From NCBI GenBank assembly GCA_024640665.1, contig JAHEEO010000047.1, forward strand, positions 1 to 15,313: 15,313 nucleotides of DNA, given 5' to 3'. Within the stretch, counting starts at the first letter, position 1, and every line of letters starts with the position of its first letter. The position numbers and the translations under genes were made by a program. The notes beneath the pieces were generated by a model, which saw only the letters and a program-made list of their open reading frames with translations, did not search any database and was not told the origin of the DNA. Positions 1 to 7,398 of this stretch are shown here, piece by piece. This stretch comes from Rhodospirillales bacterium. Its GTDB lineage: Bacteria > Pseudomonadota > Gammaproteobacteria > Steroidobacterales > Rariloculaceae.

Positions 1-1224
1 GGCTGCGGTGAGGAAAGGAGTTTGTCCGGTGAAGTCCACCCACTCGAGTGTGCCGGTAATTGAAAGCAGGTGTTCCCGGACTGGCGGGGATTCAGTCGTA
101 CGCGGATTCGGGTTCGCGCCGGCTTCGAGCAGTAGACGGATGACCTCGAGCACGGGCGCGCGGTCGATGTAGTTTTCGAACTTGTCGTTGTGTAAGTAAA
201 GATTACGAACGTTGACGGCGGACCATAGTGGCGTACGGCCATACCAATCCGGTGTATCGAGTGCAGCGCCGCGTTCGATAAGCAAGGCGGCAAGCGTCAT
301 TTGATTGTTGGAGATTGCCATCAGTAGCGGCGTAATCTGATTGGCTTCCGGTGCATCGATATCGGCATCGGAATTGAGCAGCAGCTCGGCCGTTGCTGTG
401 TTGCCATGGCGTGCAGCGTAGAGAAGTGGGGTCATGCCCCCGGGACGAAAGGGCCGCATGCCGCGGTCCGCGGGAAGCCCGCCCCGTATGATTCCGATGC
501 CGAAACTGAACCCCGGACGGGAGTTGGGCAGAATCCACTTCGGCTCGTCGCCAATTCGCGTCTGCGCGTCAACTTCTGCGCCAGCATCGATGAGTGCCTG
601 GGCAATGCCGGTGAATCCTGCACGTGCTGCGACCATAAGGGCCGTTTGTGCGTAATGCGAATCGCGTGCATCTACGTCCGCTCCAAACTCGAGCAGCGCT
701 TCAACAGCCGCACGATCACCGCTGCTGACGGCTGCCATCAGCATGTTTTCACCCATCGCATCGATGGTGTTTGGGTCCGCACCGGCCGCAACGAGCAATC
801 GAATCATTCGATCGCTGCCGTTCGTCGCGGCGAGATACAGCGGTCTGACGTCATAGCGGGACGAAGCGTTGGCGTTCGCGCCGGCGTTTAAGAGTTGTTG
901 GACGCTTTCTAAGTCGTCCGCACGCACAAGCCAGTGCAGCGCCGGCGTGCCGTCTGAGCCGTACGCGTCAACATCTGCTGCGTGCGGCAAGAGCTCTGTT
1001 AGAAGTGTGCGATCTCCGGCTCGCGCCGCGTCCGCCAGCGCGGTGCTCGCAAGACGCGTTTGTGAAGAGGGGGGTGTGTTCGAAACGACAGGATTACGCT
1101 GGGCAACGGCCGGCTCGCGCTGGGCGACCGCCGGCCCGGCAACGAGCAGGCTGGCGGCGGCTGCGAGCATCGCGGCACGCGCTGTGCACGCCAGCGTAAG
1201 GCAGTTTATTTGCACTACCAGCAT
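1..1224 (-). CDS. Exported ankyrin-repeat protein, C-terminus cut by window edge
   Basis: An open frame of 408 codons runs from an ATG at 1224 off the left edge with no stop, so the C-terminus is missing. The start follows a purine-rich GGGGAG about three bases upstream. Residues 1-34 look like a Sec signal peptide with a hydrophobic stretch from about 17 to 33 and an AVA|Q cleavage site. From about residue 58 onward there are ankyrin repeats of about 33 residues, recognisable by repeated cores such as LLNAGANANA, LLVAAGADPN, LLEFGADVDA and LLIERGAALD. Residues 223-262 break the register with a Gly/Pro/Arg-rich insertion, after which repeats resume at GGMTPLLYAARHGN. A second irregular stretch lies around 338-357. 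Ankyrin repeats bind proteins, so this is probably a periplasmic or surface scaffold; the partner is unknown. It is divergent from the Tat-exported VOC gene across 163 bases, which suggests a shared control region. The family fold is certain; the role is not. Confidence 0.88.
   Translation of the reverse strand, partial: MLVVQINCLTLACTARAAMLAAAASLLVAGPAVAQREPAVAQRNPVVSNTPPSSQTRLASTALADAARAGDRTLLTELLPHAADVDAYGSDGTPALHWLVRADDLESVQQLLNAGANANASSRYDVRPLYLAATNGSDRMIRLLVAAGADPNTIDAMGENMLMAAVSSGDRAAVEALLEFGADVDARDSHYAQTALMVAARAGFTGIAQALIDAGAEVDAQTRIGDEPKWILPNSRPGFSFGIGIIRGGLPADRGMRPFRPGGMTPLLYAARHGNTATAELLLNSDADIDAPEANQITPLLMAISNNQMTLAALLIERGAALDTPDWYGRTPLWSAVNVRNLYLHNDKFENYIDRAPVLEVIRLLLEAGANPNPRTTESPPVREHLLSITGTLEWVDFTGQTPFLTAA
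1097..1138. repeat. 21-bp tandem duplication at the signal-peptide cleavage site
   Basis: Two adjacent 21-base units (1097-1117 and 1118-1138) match at 18 of 21 positions. On the minus strand they encode the consecutive segments PAVAQRE and PAVAQRN of the ankyrin protein, so the AVA|Q signal-peptidase motif is present twice in a row. The duplication keeps the reading frame. Confidence 0.75.
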
Positions 1225-1291
1225 ATTCTCCCCACCAGGCTCCTCTTCGGCATAGTCACTGGAGGTGGCGCGGGGCTCGTATCGAAACCCT

Positions 1292-1320
1292 TTGTCACGT
1301 TCGCTGCCAGCGACTAATCT
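1292..1320 (+). promoter_or_regulatory. Possible sigma70-type promoter for the tandem VOC gene
   Basis: TTGTCA at 1292-1297 matches the -35 consensus at 5 of 6 positions. It lies 17 bases before TAATCT at 1315-1320, which is a poor -10. A better-looking TATAAG at 1325-1330 sits too far from this -35. The elements fall in the 163-base divergent gap ahead of the VOC gene. This is a consensus match by eye only. Confidence 0.25.
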
Positions 1321-1387
1321 GTCCTATAAGAATGCTGAATTCAAGTGCAGGGTAGCAGCACTCGCTGCAACAAGGGGGATCTAGAAT

Positions 1388-2428
1388 ATGAAGTCCGAAG
1401 AATTTGACGAGCGCTGGTGGGGCCGCATCAGCCGCAGGGCCTTCCTGACCTCGACGACTGCGCTCGCAATGACGCCCTGGGCCTGTGCGCAGACATCTGG
1501 CGTCCGGTTGCGGAAACTGAATAATTTCGAGATCCGAGTTTCCGATGTCAGCGCTTCGGTGCGCTTCTATCAGGACCTGTTCGGCATGCCCGTGCAGGCA
1601 CGGACATCACAGCGAACGTGCCTGCGTATCGGCGACGGGCCGCAGTTTATGGCGATTCGCGAAGTGCAGGCATCCGAGGCGCCCGCGATTACCCACCTGG
1701 GATATTCAATCGACAATTACGATATCGAAACCGTGCTCAGCTTCCTGCGCAGCAGAGGATTCGAGCTGATCGATGCGCCGCCAGTCACCGCCGCTGGCAT
1801 CGAATTTGCGATGCAGGCCTGGGTCCGTATGCGCGGAGAAACGCCGGAGCTTTATTTTGCCGATGCGCGCGGATTGATCGTCCAGCTCAGTGATCCGGCA
1901 TATTGCGGCGGTTCTGGGGAAGCCGGCGACGTTTGCGAAGTGACAGACACTATGCCCGGCGGCCTGATGAGCCTCCACGATCTGAATCATTTCACCGTAT
2001 TCTTAAACGACGGTGCCGAAGCCAATCGGTTTTATCAGGATACTTTCGGCTTGTCAGTGCAGACATATCAGGGGCCGCAAGCACCTGTCACTGGGATTGG
2101 CGACGGCTATCAGTTTGTCATGTACGCAGGTCCGAGCCGCGATGAGTTGACCCCGGCGAATATTCATCACGGTTGCTTCAATATGTACGATTTTGACGTT
2201 GAACGAATACTTACCGAGCTAACCCAATACGGCCTGTCAGCACGTGGCGATTCACCGGTTGGACCGTTGATGCATTACGTGAGCCTGCGGATGCCCGAGC
2301 GCGGTGGCGCCGAGGGCGGTACGCCGGAGGTCTATTTCACGGACCCGGACGGGATCCTGCTGCAACTGCAGGATGTCAGCTATTGCGGTGGCGGCGGCTA
2401 TTTGGGTAATGAGTGCGTGCCGGCATAG
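1388..2428 (+). CDS. Tat-exported protein with two tandem VOC (glyoxalase-fold) domains
   Basis: The gene encodes 346 residues; AGGGGG at 1373-1378 precedes the ATG by nine bases. The N-terminus carries a twin-arginine motif (SRRAFL, R16-R17), a hydrophobic stretch and an ACA|Q cleavage site, which suggests Tat export of a prefolded, possibly metal-loaded protein. Two VOC domains follow, at about residues 43-170 and 198-330. In domain 2 the usual metal-ligand positions read H201, H260 (or H261) and E314. In domain 1 they read N46, H103 and E154, so the first ligand is lost. Each domain ends in the same cysteine motif: C173-GGSGEAGDV-C183 and C333-GGGGYLGNE-C343. VOC enzymes include glyoxalases, extradiol dioxygenases and isomerases, and the substrate cannot be read from sequence. 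The neighbouring small VOC gene 3' of it may be co-expressed. I am confident of fold and export but not of activity. Confidence 0.88.
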   Translation: MKSEEFDERWWGRISRRAFLTSTTALAMTPWACAQTSGVRLRKLNNFEIRVSDVSASVRFYQDLFGMPVQARTSQRTCLRIGDGPQFMAIREVQASEAPAITHLGYSIDNYDIETVLSFLRSRGFELIDAPPVTAAGIEFAMQAWVRMRGETPELYFADARGLIVQLSDPAYCGGSGEAGDVCEVTDTMPGGLMSLHDLNHFTVFLNDGAEANRFYQDTFGLSVQTYQGPQAPVTGIGDGYQFVMYAGPSRDELTPANIHHGCFNMYDFDVERILTELTQYGLSARGDSPVGPLMHYVSLRMPERGGAEGGTPEVYFTDPDGILLQLQDVSYCGGGGYLGNECVPA

Positions 2429-2453
2429 GTCGGTCGACGGCAGGTCGGTCGAC
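2427..2453. repeat. 12-bp direct repeat overlapping a stop codon
   Basis: AGGTCGGTCGAC occurs exactly twice, at 2427-2438 and 2442-2453, with a period of 15 bases. The first copy begins inside the TAG stop codon of the tandem VOC gene. Each copy ends in the palindrome GTCGAC, so the two ends could form a weak 6-bp stem with a 9-base loop; no T-run follows. Its role is unknown; slippage duplication or a protein-binding site are both possible. Confidence 0.7.
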
Positions 2454-2564
2454 TGCATTGAAGAATCAAACAGGCGGTGTTTGCAGCGCGAGTCCCACGA
2501 TCTGGCGCCTACTTGCAGGTAAATCCCTTATGATCTGCGTTTCTCCAATTATGCGAGCGATCCA

Positions 2565-3029
2565 ATGAATAAGAACTCGACGATGGCGTTAATGACCTGT
2601 GTTGTATTGCTACTAGCGACTGCTTTGCGAGCCGAGGTGACGCTGAACTCAATTCGGCTCGGCGCCGCGAACGTCGAGTCACTTGCGACCTTCTACGAAG
2701 GGGCTTTTGGTTTGCACGAAGTTAATCGGTTGGCGACTTCGAGCGGCCCTGAGATTTTTCTCAATTTCGGCGTCAACGTAGATGCTGCGAAGGCGAATAC
2801 GAGACCGCCGATTGTGTTAATGAACCGCGGCGCTAACGATGTCCTCAATGACCCGATGGCACATCTCATATTGAACGTCACTGACATCGCGGCCACCGTC
2901 GCTGCGGTTAAGGCCGCTGGCGGCTCGATCGATGTGGAGCCTCGGCAGTATGGCAATACGGGCATTATGATCGGCTTCGCCGTCGATCCCGCGGGCAATC
3001 GCATCGAGCTGATCCAGCGCCCGCAATAG
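2565..3029 (+). CDS. Small Sec-exported single-domain VOC protein
   Basis: The gene encodes 154 residues. Residues 1-23 form a Sec signal peptide (hydrophobic core MALMTCVVLLLATA, cleavage near LRA|EV). The rest is a single VOC module: SIRLGAANVESLATFYEGAF at the first beta-alpha unit, AHLILNVTDI at the middle strand with a candidate His ligand, and FAVDPAGNRIELIQ at the end with the usual Glu. The first-ligand position is not a clear His. VOC domains of this size normally dimerise or pair to make an active site. The gene lies 136 bases after the two-domain VOC gene on the same strand, so joint transcription is possible, although a TATGAT at 2529-2534 could be a separate -10 element. The ribosome binding site is weak. 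Substrate unknown; export is well supported. Confidence 0.83.
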   Translation: MNKNSTMALMTCVVLLLATALRAEVTLNSIRLGAANVESLATFYEGAFGLHEVNRLATSSGPEIFLNFGVNVDAAKANTRPPIVLMNRGANDVLNDPMAHLILNVTDIAATVAAVKAAGGSIDVEPRQYGNTGIMIGFAVDPAGNRIELIQRPQ

Positions 3030-3099
3030 TGGTAACTGCGTTGCAGCGCTTGAGCCCAGGGCAGCGACGCCAGGGCGAAATGCGGGAGGAGGTCTTGAG

Positions 3100-4281
3100 C
3101 TAATACGGCAGCCCAACGTAATTCTCGGCCAGGGCAGCCTGCGCCGTTTGGGATGATTTCAAGTATGTGAACTCGCCGCGCTGCATCTTTTCGTCGAATC
3201 CTGAGTGCTCGGGGAATCGATGCAGGAGGTTGGTCATCCACCAAGAGAATCGTTCCGCCATCCAGACGCGGTCGAGCGCTTTGTCAGAATAGGCGCCGAG
3301 GCCGGTCTCGGTGCCGTTGTTGAAATAGTCGATCAGCGCGCGGGAAAGGTAGTAGATATCGGATGCCGCAAGATTGAGTCCTTTGGCACCGGTTGGCGGA
3401 ACAATATGCGCGGCGTCGCCCGCCAAGAACAGTCGCTTCCATGACATCGGTTCGCAGACGAAACTTCGTAACGGTGCTATCGATTTTTCAATGGATGCGC
3501 CTGTAACGAGCGCTCGGGCGGCCGCCGCTGGGATGCGGCTCTTTAGTTCTTCCCAGAATCGATCATCAGGCCAGTCCGAAATGTCATCGTCGAGCGGGCA
3601 CTGCACGTAGTAGCGACTCAGCGTACGCGAACGAAGGGAACACAGAGCGAATCCAGACGACGTCGCTGCGTAGATGAGTTCCTCCGCAACGGGCGGTGTC
3701 TGTGAAAGCACACCGAGCCAGCCAAATGGATACACCCTTGAATACTCGCGACGAACCGAGTTTGGGATGCAACTGCGGCTAACGCCATGGAAACCGTCGC
3801 AGCCGGCCACAAACTGACACTTCAGTTGATGAGTTGCACCGCTGTGTTCGTAGGTAACGGACGGCTGATCGGAATCGAGATCTTGCAGCTGCACGTTGTT
3901 TGCCTCATGCACGATCGTCCCGCCCATCTCGTCACGGGCCTCGTAGAGATCGCGAGTAAGCTCGGTCTGCCCATAGACGGTAACGCCTTTTCCGCCGGTG
4001 AGTTCCGCAAAGTCGATTCGTAGCGCGTCGTCGTTGAAGGCAATTTCACACCCGGAATGGACTTCGCCTTCCGCATGCAAGCGCTGCGAGACGTTCGCCT
4101 CGTCCAGTAAATCGACGAGTCCTTGCTCAAGCACTCCTGCGCGTATTCTGCTGAGGACATAGTCGCGTGTTCGCTGTTCGAGGACGACATTGTCGATTTC
4201 GTTAAGGTGCAGTAACTGCGAAAGTAGCAGGCCCGATGGGCCGCCACCGATAATTGCGACCTGCGTTTCAGAAATGGTCAC
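3100..4281 (-). CDS. pobA: 4-hydroxybenzoate 3-monooxygenase (PobA)
   Basis: This flavoprotein hydroxylates 4-hydroxybenzoate to protocatechuate using FAD, NAD(P)H and O2, feeding the protocatechuate ring-cleavage route in the cytoplasm. At 393 residues it is essentially the length of the Pseudomonas enzyme (394) and aligns with it throughout from memory. The FAD dinucleotide motif is GGGPSG at 12-17. The second FAD motif is GDAAHIVPPTGAKGLNLA from G288. Known substrate-site residues are conserved with a shift of three: Y204 (Pseudomonas Y201), S215 (S212), R217 (R214), P296 (P293) and Y388 (Y385). The start is a GTG, two bases after the stop of the upstream J-like gene, so translation is probably coupled. 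No pobR-type regulator or ring-cleavage gene is in the window. It converges with the small VOC gene across 70 bases in which I see no clear terminator. Confidence 0.96.
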   Translation of the reverse strand: MTISETQVAIIGGGPSGLLLSQLLHLNEIDNVVLEQRTRDYVLSRIRAGVLEQGLVDLLDEANVSQRLHAEGEVHSGCEIAFNDDALRIDFAELTGGKGVTVYGQTELTRDLYEARDEMGGTIVHEANNVQLQDLDSDQPSVTYEHSGATHQLKCQFVAGCDGFHGVSRSCIPNSVRREYSRVYPFGWLGVLSQTPPVAEELIYAATSSGFALCSLRSRTLSRYYVQCPLDDDISDWPDDRFWEELKSRIPAAAARALVTGASIEKSIAPLRSFVCEPMSWKRLFLAGDAAHIVPPTGAKGLNLAASDIYYLSRALIDYFNNGTETGLGAYSDKALDRVWMAERFSWWMTNLLHRFPEHSGFDEKMQRGEFTYLKSSQTAQAALAENYVGLPY

Positions 4282-4283
4282 GG

Positions 4284-4553
4284 TCAGCGCCTTCGTCGTA
4301 GCCGGTCCAGCTGTTCTTTCCAGTGCTGGAACGTTGTGGCATCGCCGCCTTTGTCAGGGTGATGCTGTTGACACATGCGCCGTGCGCGCATTATTTCGAC
4401 GTTCGGCAGAATGAGTTCATACCCGAGCTCGGCAATCTCAGCTGCGCTCAAGATGCGCACGGGAGCGGGCTCGGAATCGTCAATGGGCTTGTAACGCAAG
4501 GGTCCTGTGAACCCAATGCCATAGCGCCATGGATGATTCTTTGCTGGCTTCAT
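4284..4553 (-). CDS. Small J-domain-like protein upstream of pobA
   Basis: An 89-residue cytoplasmic protein with no signal or membrane segment. The recognisable part is a C-terminal J-domain core. Residues 52-64 could be helix II (VEIMRARRMCQQH), H65-P66-D67 is the HPD signature that J-proteins use to stimulate Hsp70 ATPase, followed by KGGD and a helix III-like stretch to the very basic end (LRRRR). A canonical helix I is not evident, although residues 36-48 (SAAEIAELGYELI) may take its place. The first 35 residues match no family I know. Its TGA stop lies two bases before the GTG of pobA, which implies a bicistronic unit. No strong ribosome binding site precedes the ATG. A decayed homologous fragment sits at 7884-7999, showing that this sequence has been copied. 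Function is inferred only from the HPD motif. Confidence 0.7.
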   Translation of the reverse strand: MKPAKNHPWRYGIGFTGPLRYKPIDDSEPAPVRILSAAEIAELGYELILPNVEIMRARRMCQQHHPDKGGDATTFQHWKEQLDRLRRRR

Positions 4554-4628
4554 TTTATTAATGCGAAATTAGGGGCGAAGGTGCAGATTGGACTATTCAA
4601 CCGATTATTATCCAGCTTTGGTGCCACT

Positions 4629-4658
4629 ATTATTAGCGATTCTGCCACGATTTGTGAA
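4629..4658 (-). promoter_or_regulatory. Possible promoter for the J-like gene and pobA
   Basis: Read on the minus strand, TTCACA (4653-4658, 5 of 6 to the -35 consensus) is followed after 18 bases by AATAAT (4629-4634, 5 of 6 to the -10 consensus). It lies in the AT-rich 193-base gap downstream of the phospholipase D-like gene. It would give a leader of roughly 70 bases before the ATG at 4553. Consensus match by eye only. Confidence 0.35.
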
Positions 4659-4746
4659 TCTAGCCGGATAGTTGGATCCACTCTTTGCGTTTTAGGGCGA
4701 CGCCCTCGGCGACATTTGTGCCGGCTGACGCATATCGCCGTGTCTA

Positions 4747-6384
4747 CTACAAAACCTCGTCAGCGAGAAGTGCGGCGAAGTGGTTCTTAAAGCTAACGAC
4801 TGTCGGCGCCTGCATTTCCACTGACTGGCGCATATCCGCCAGAAAGATGCGTTCGCGCAGTAGATTGACGAACTCTGGCGCGGCCGTGGCAAGGTTGATC
4901 TCGTCATTGATCTGCAGGCTTAGCTTGTCAAAGTTGGCTGATCCCAGGCAAGCCCAACCGTCGTAGATCGCGGCCTTGGTGTGCGCCATGCCTGGATACC
5001 GGTACACGCGGATTCCGTTTCGGAGCATCGTGTTCAACGCTAGCTCATTGCTGAGGTTCATCATGGCGTGGTTGCCTTCATCACCCACGATGACACGCAC
5101 GTCCACCCCACGCCGGCGCGCTCGAACCAGCTCGTAAAGCATCACGTCGTCGGAGAAGTAGGGGTTTTCGATCAGGATCTGGTGCTGCGCGCGTCGCGCT
5201 GCTGCAAGCTGGGCCCGATAAATTTGGGAGTTCTGATCACGCGTGAACAGAACGCGCACCGCGTAATCGCCTTCGTCAGTGAGCGATTTCTTGCGGAACA
5301 GCATTCGACTGAGCCAGGCGGCATCGCCAAATACACCGCCCTTGTGCCAGGCTTTGTCCGAGTCGCGCTGCAGGATGTGCACCACCGGGCCGGTAACCTC
5401 CATCATCAAATCGTGCCAGTCGTAGCGATACTCGCGGCCAATATTCATTCCGCCGATGAAAGCGGTGCGGCTGTCGACAATGGTGGTTTTCGAATGGTCC
5501 CCGGTGAGCCAGGGATTGGTCTGTACCCGTACTTTTACCTTTGAGCCTTGACCTAGGTATGCCGCCATGGACGAGGGCGGTAAGAAATCTGGCGGCATGG
5601 CGTTGGAATCTACCTGCTCACCGAGTAGCGCGCCGACGCCGTCAAGCAGCACGCGCACTTTCACATCCTTCGAGCGCCTCTTGAGCAGATCGGCTATGCC
5701 CACTGCAACGTCGTCGTTGTCGAAGATATAGGTTCTGACGTCGATTGAGGCGTTGGCATTCTGGATGGCCTGGTTTAAGGCCGGGAAGTATTCGTCGCCA
5801 TCGACGTGCAGCGCAATGCGCCCCTGCGAGGCAACTCCGGCGCCGATGCGGCTCAGGTGGCGCTCGAAGGCTTCTAAATCCATTGGCGCAGTTGAACCGA
5901 CTGGCGGCAGCGGCGTTCGCTGCAACCTGCGGAACCGTACTTTGGCTATAGCCCGCCGTGCGAGGCCATTCGCGGATCTCAGGACCAAGGCCACGGCTGA
6001 TTTGGCAGTGGAGAACGGCCGAACAACGGGGTCTATGTGCCAGGTTCGCACACCCAGCCTGGCTGCTTGGTAGAAGCCCATCAGGCGGCGCCGGGTGCCG
6101 ATGCCCTGCGGCTCGGCCGTTGAAGTGGCGTCGGTTGCGTCGAAATTCTGCATGCTGATGTGACTGCCTGCGATATGAGGTGTCAGTGACTGGTCATACC
6201 CGACGAACCCATTGCCGCTAGCGCATCCGGTGGCTTGTCCCAGCGCGCTCGCAACGATGACGGTTCTTAGCAAAGCCGTCCTTACTGCATCGATCGTACG
6301 TCTCGTCAGGTAGCCAGCATGTGCTGAATGGGCGTCGGGTCGATCCCGGAGGGAAGCAGCGTTTCGGCTGATTTTGCAGTTCAT
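4747..6384 (-). CDS. Phospholipase D / cardiolipin synthase-like protein with lipobox
   Basis: A 545-residue PLD-superfamily protein with two complete HKD motifs: H297-SK-TTIV-D304 and H468-TK-AAIY-D475. These are the paired catalytic signatures of cardiolipin synthases and related phosphatidyltransferases or hydrolases. The motif GSANFDKLSLQINDEINL follows the second HKD, as is usual for the family. The start is set at the ATG at 6384 because AGGAG (6392-6396) lies seven bases upstream. An in-frame ATG 19 codons earlier has no comparable signal. After a long basic N-region, residues 38-54 (LLRTVIVASALGQATGC) look like a lipoprotein signal with Cys54, so the enzyme is probably membrane-anchored. 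Residues 55-185 are a low-similarity linker. It follows the CDF exporter on the same strand after 140 bases. Cardiolipin synthesis is the likeliest role; a phospholipase or other PLD activity cannot be excluded. Confidence 0.88.
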   Translation of the reverse strand: MNCKISRNAASLRDRPDAHSAHAGYLTRRTIDAVRTALLRTVIVASALGQATGCASGNGFVGYDQSLTPHIAGSHISMQNFDATDATSTAEPQGIGTRRRLMGFYQAARLGVRTWHIDPVVRPFSTAKSAVALVLRSANGLARRAIAKVRFRRLQRTPLPPVGSTAPMDLEAFERHLSRIGAGVASQGRIALHVDGDEYFPALNQAIQNANASIDVRTYIFDNDDVAVGIADLLKRRSKDVKVRVLLDGVGALLGEQVDSNAMPPDFLPPSSMAAYLGQGSKVKVRVQTNPWLTGDHSKTTIVDSRTAFIGGMNIGREYRYDWHDLMMEVTGPVVHILQRDSDKAWHKGGVFGDAAWLSRMLFRKKSLTDEGDYAVRVLFTRDQNSQIYRAQLAAARRAQHQILIENPYFSDDVMLYELVRARRRGVDVRVIVGDEGNHAMMNLSNELALNTMLRNGIRVYRYPGMAHTKAAIYDGWACLGSANFDKLSLQINDEINLATAAPEFVNLLRERIFLADMRQSVEMQAPTVVSFKNHFAALLADEVL

Positions 6385-6391
6385 CTCTTGA

Positions 6392-6396
6392 CTCCT
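6392..6396 (-). promoter_or_regulatory. Ribosome binding site fixing the PLD-like start
   Basis: AGGAG on the minus strand, seven bases before the ATG at 6384. It favours this start over the in-frame ATG at 6441. Confidence 0.65.
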
Positions 6397-6524
6397 GATT
6401 GCTATGCGTAGCGCTCGGGTTGTTTTCGAGCTCAGGGTCACAGTGCCGATGCGGCGTCATAAGTTACTGATGAATAGCTGCTGTTTTCCTCGTGAAAGCT
6501 GATGCTTTTATGCGGGTGCCGGAA

Positions 6525-7376
6525 TTACTCACGCGGTTCGATATGGATCGTAATGTCTCTCACTCCCAGTTGTGATTCGAGGGCTGATTCGATTCGGTCG
6601 GCAATCTGGTGCGACGCCGTCGTCGATAACTCCGGTGCCACGGCAACGATTGTATCCACGGAACACATGGACCCGATCCAACGTGAACGAACACGTCGCA
6701 CCTCGTCGACACCCGGAACAGACTCAATAATGCGGGTTAGTTTCTCGGGTGCGATCGCGATTTCATCGACTAAAATCGGAGCGACCTTTTTGAATAAGCC
6801 GATCGCTAGATACATGACCAGCCCGGCAACTGCGAGCGCGCAGACAGTATCTAGCCAGGCAAAGCCTCTAGCGGATAGCTGCCAGCCGGCGATGACGACA
6901 ATCGTAGTCAATACATCGGCGAATGTATGATTCGCGTCGGCCAAGAGAATGCTGGAATCGAGGCGCTTGGCCCAGTTGCGTTCCCAGGTCGATAATGCAA
7001 TGTTGATGCAGAGCACGCCCAGCATGACGATCAAGCTGGCTGAATTTTCGACGGGTTCGGCTACTTCTTGTCTCAATGCGCGCATTGCCAACTCAATGGC
7101 AAGCACCGCAAGAAGTGTTGCGAGAATGAAGACTGCTAACCCCTCGAATTTCCGATGTCCGTATGGATGCTCGCGATCAGGTGGCTTTGCAGAGATGCGC
7201 ACAATCGCCCAGGCGATAACGTTGTTCAATACATCTGCCAACGAATGAAGCGCGTCGCCGAGTATCGCTAGGGAGCCTGTATAGAGGCCCGCCCAGGTCT
7301 TCATAACCAATACGATGACGTTTGCGCCCCCTTCCAATAGGATGATTCGCTGGATGTTCTGGTCTCTAGTGCGCAC
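6525..7376 (-). CDS. Cation diffusion facilitator family metal exporter
   Basis: A 283-residue inner-membrane protein of the CDF family (FieF/ZitB/CzcD relatives), which exports divalent metal in exchange for protons. There are about six transmembrane helices between residues 10 and 195, followed by a cytoplasmic ferredoxin-like domain to residue 283. The transport-site pairs are H44-SLA-D48 in helix 2 and H150-TFA-D154 in helix 5. Four-ligand HD-HD sites are typical of zinc-type transporters, so Zn(II) or a similar metal is likely. The conserved HPYGH loop is at 70-74. The C-terminal domain contains PGVDEVRRVRSRW and ends DITIHIEPRE, as expected. The start is a GTG; the upstream in-frame stop leaves no longer alternative. 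It is divergent from the universal stress gene across 88 bases containing a perfect 14-bp palindrome. No metal-responsive regulator gene is adjacent. Confidence 0.93.
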   Translation of the reverse strand: MRTRDQNIQRIILLEGGANVIVLVMKTWAGLYTGSLAILGDALHSLADVLNNVIAWAIVRISAKPPDREHPYGHRKFEGLAVFILATLLAVLAIELAMRALRQEVAEPVENSASLIVMLGVLCINIALSTWERNWAKRLDSSILLADANHTFADVLTTIVVIAGWQLSARGFAWLDTVCALAVAGLVMYLAIGLFKKVAPILVDEIAIAPEKLTRIIESVPGVDEVRRVRSRWIGSMCSVDTIVAVAPELSTTASHQIADRIESALESQLGVRDITIHIEPRE

Positions 7377-7398
7377 TACAAATACACTTCATTGGCTT

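Noticed and set aside
406..891. Plus-strand open frame of 161 codons opposite the ankyrin gene
   Set aside because: Shadow of a continuous 408-codon ankyrin frame on the other strand; its translation has no recognisable family and is rich in Arg and Cys.
2427..2453. CRISPR or attachment-site reading of the 12-bp repeat
   Set aside because: Only two short units with a 3-base spacer, and no cas, integrase or mobile gene nearby.
2693..3244. Minus-strand open frame of 183 codons
   Set aside because: It overlaps both the small VOC gene and the end of pobA, and its translation is low-complexity antisense sequence.
4323..4790. Plus-strand open frame spanning the J-like gene and the AT-rich gap
   Set aside because: It is antisense to the J-like gene with no recognisable domain; the minus-strand reading has the HPD motif and adjoins pobA.
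6385..6441. Start of the PLD-like gene at 6441
   Set aside because: It adds 19 unremarkable residues and lacks a good ribosome binding site; AGGAG sits seven bases before the ATG at 6384.
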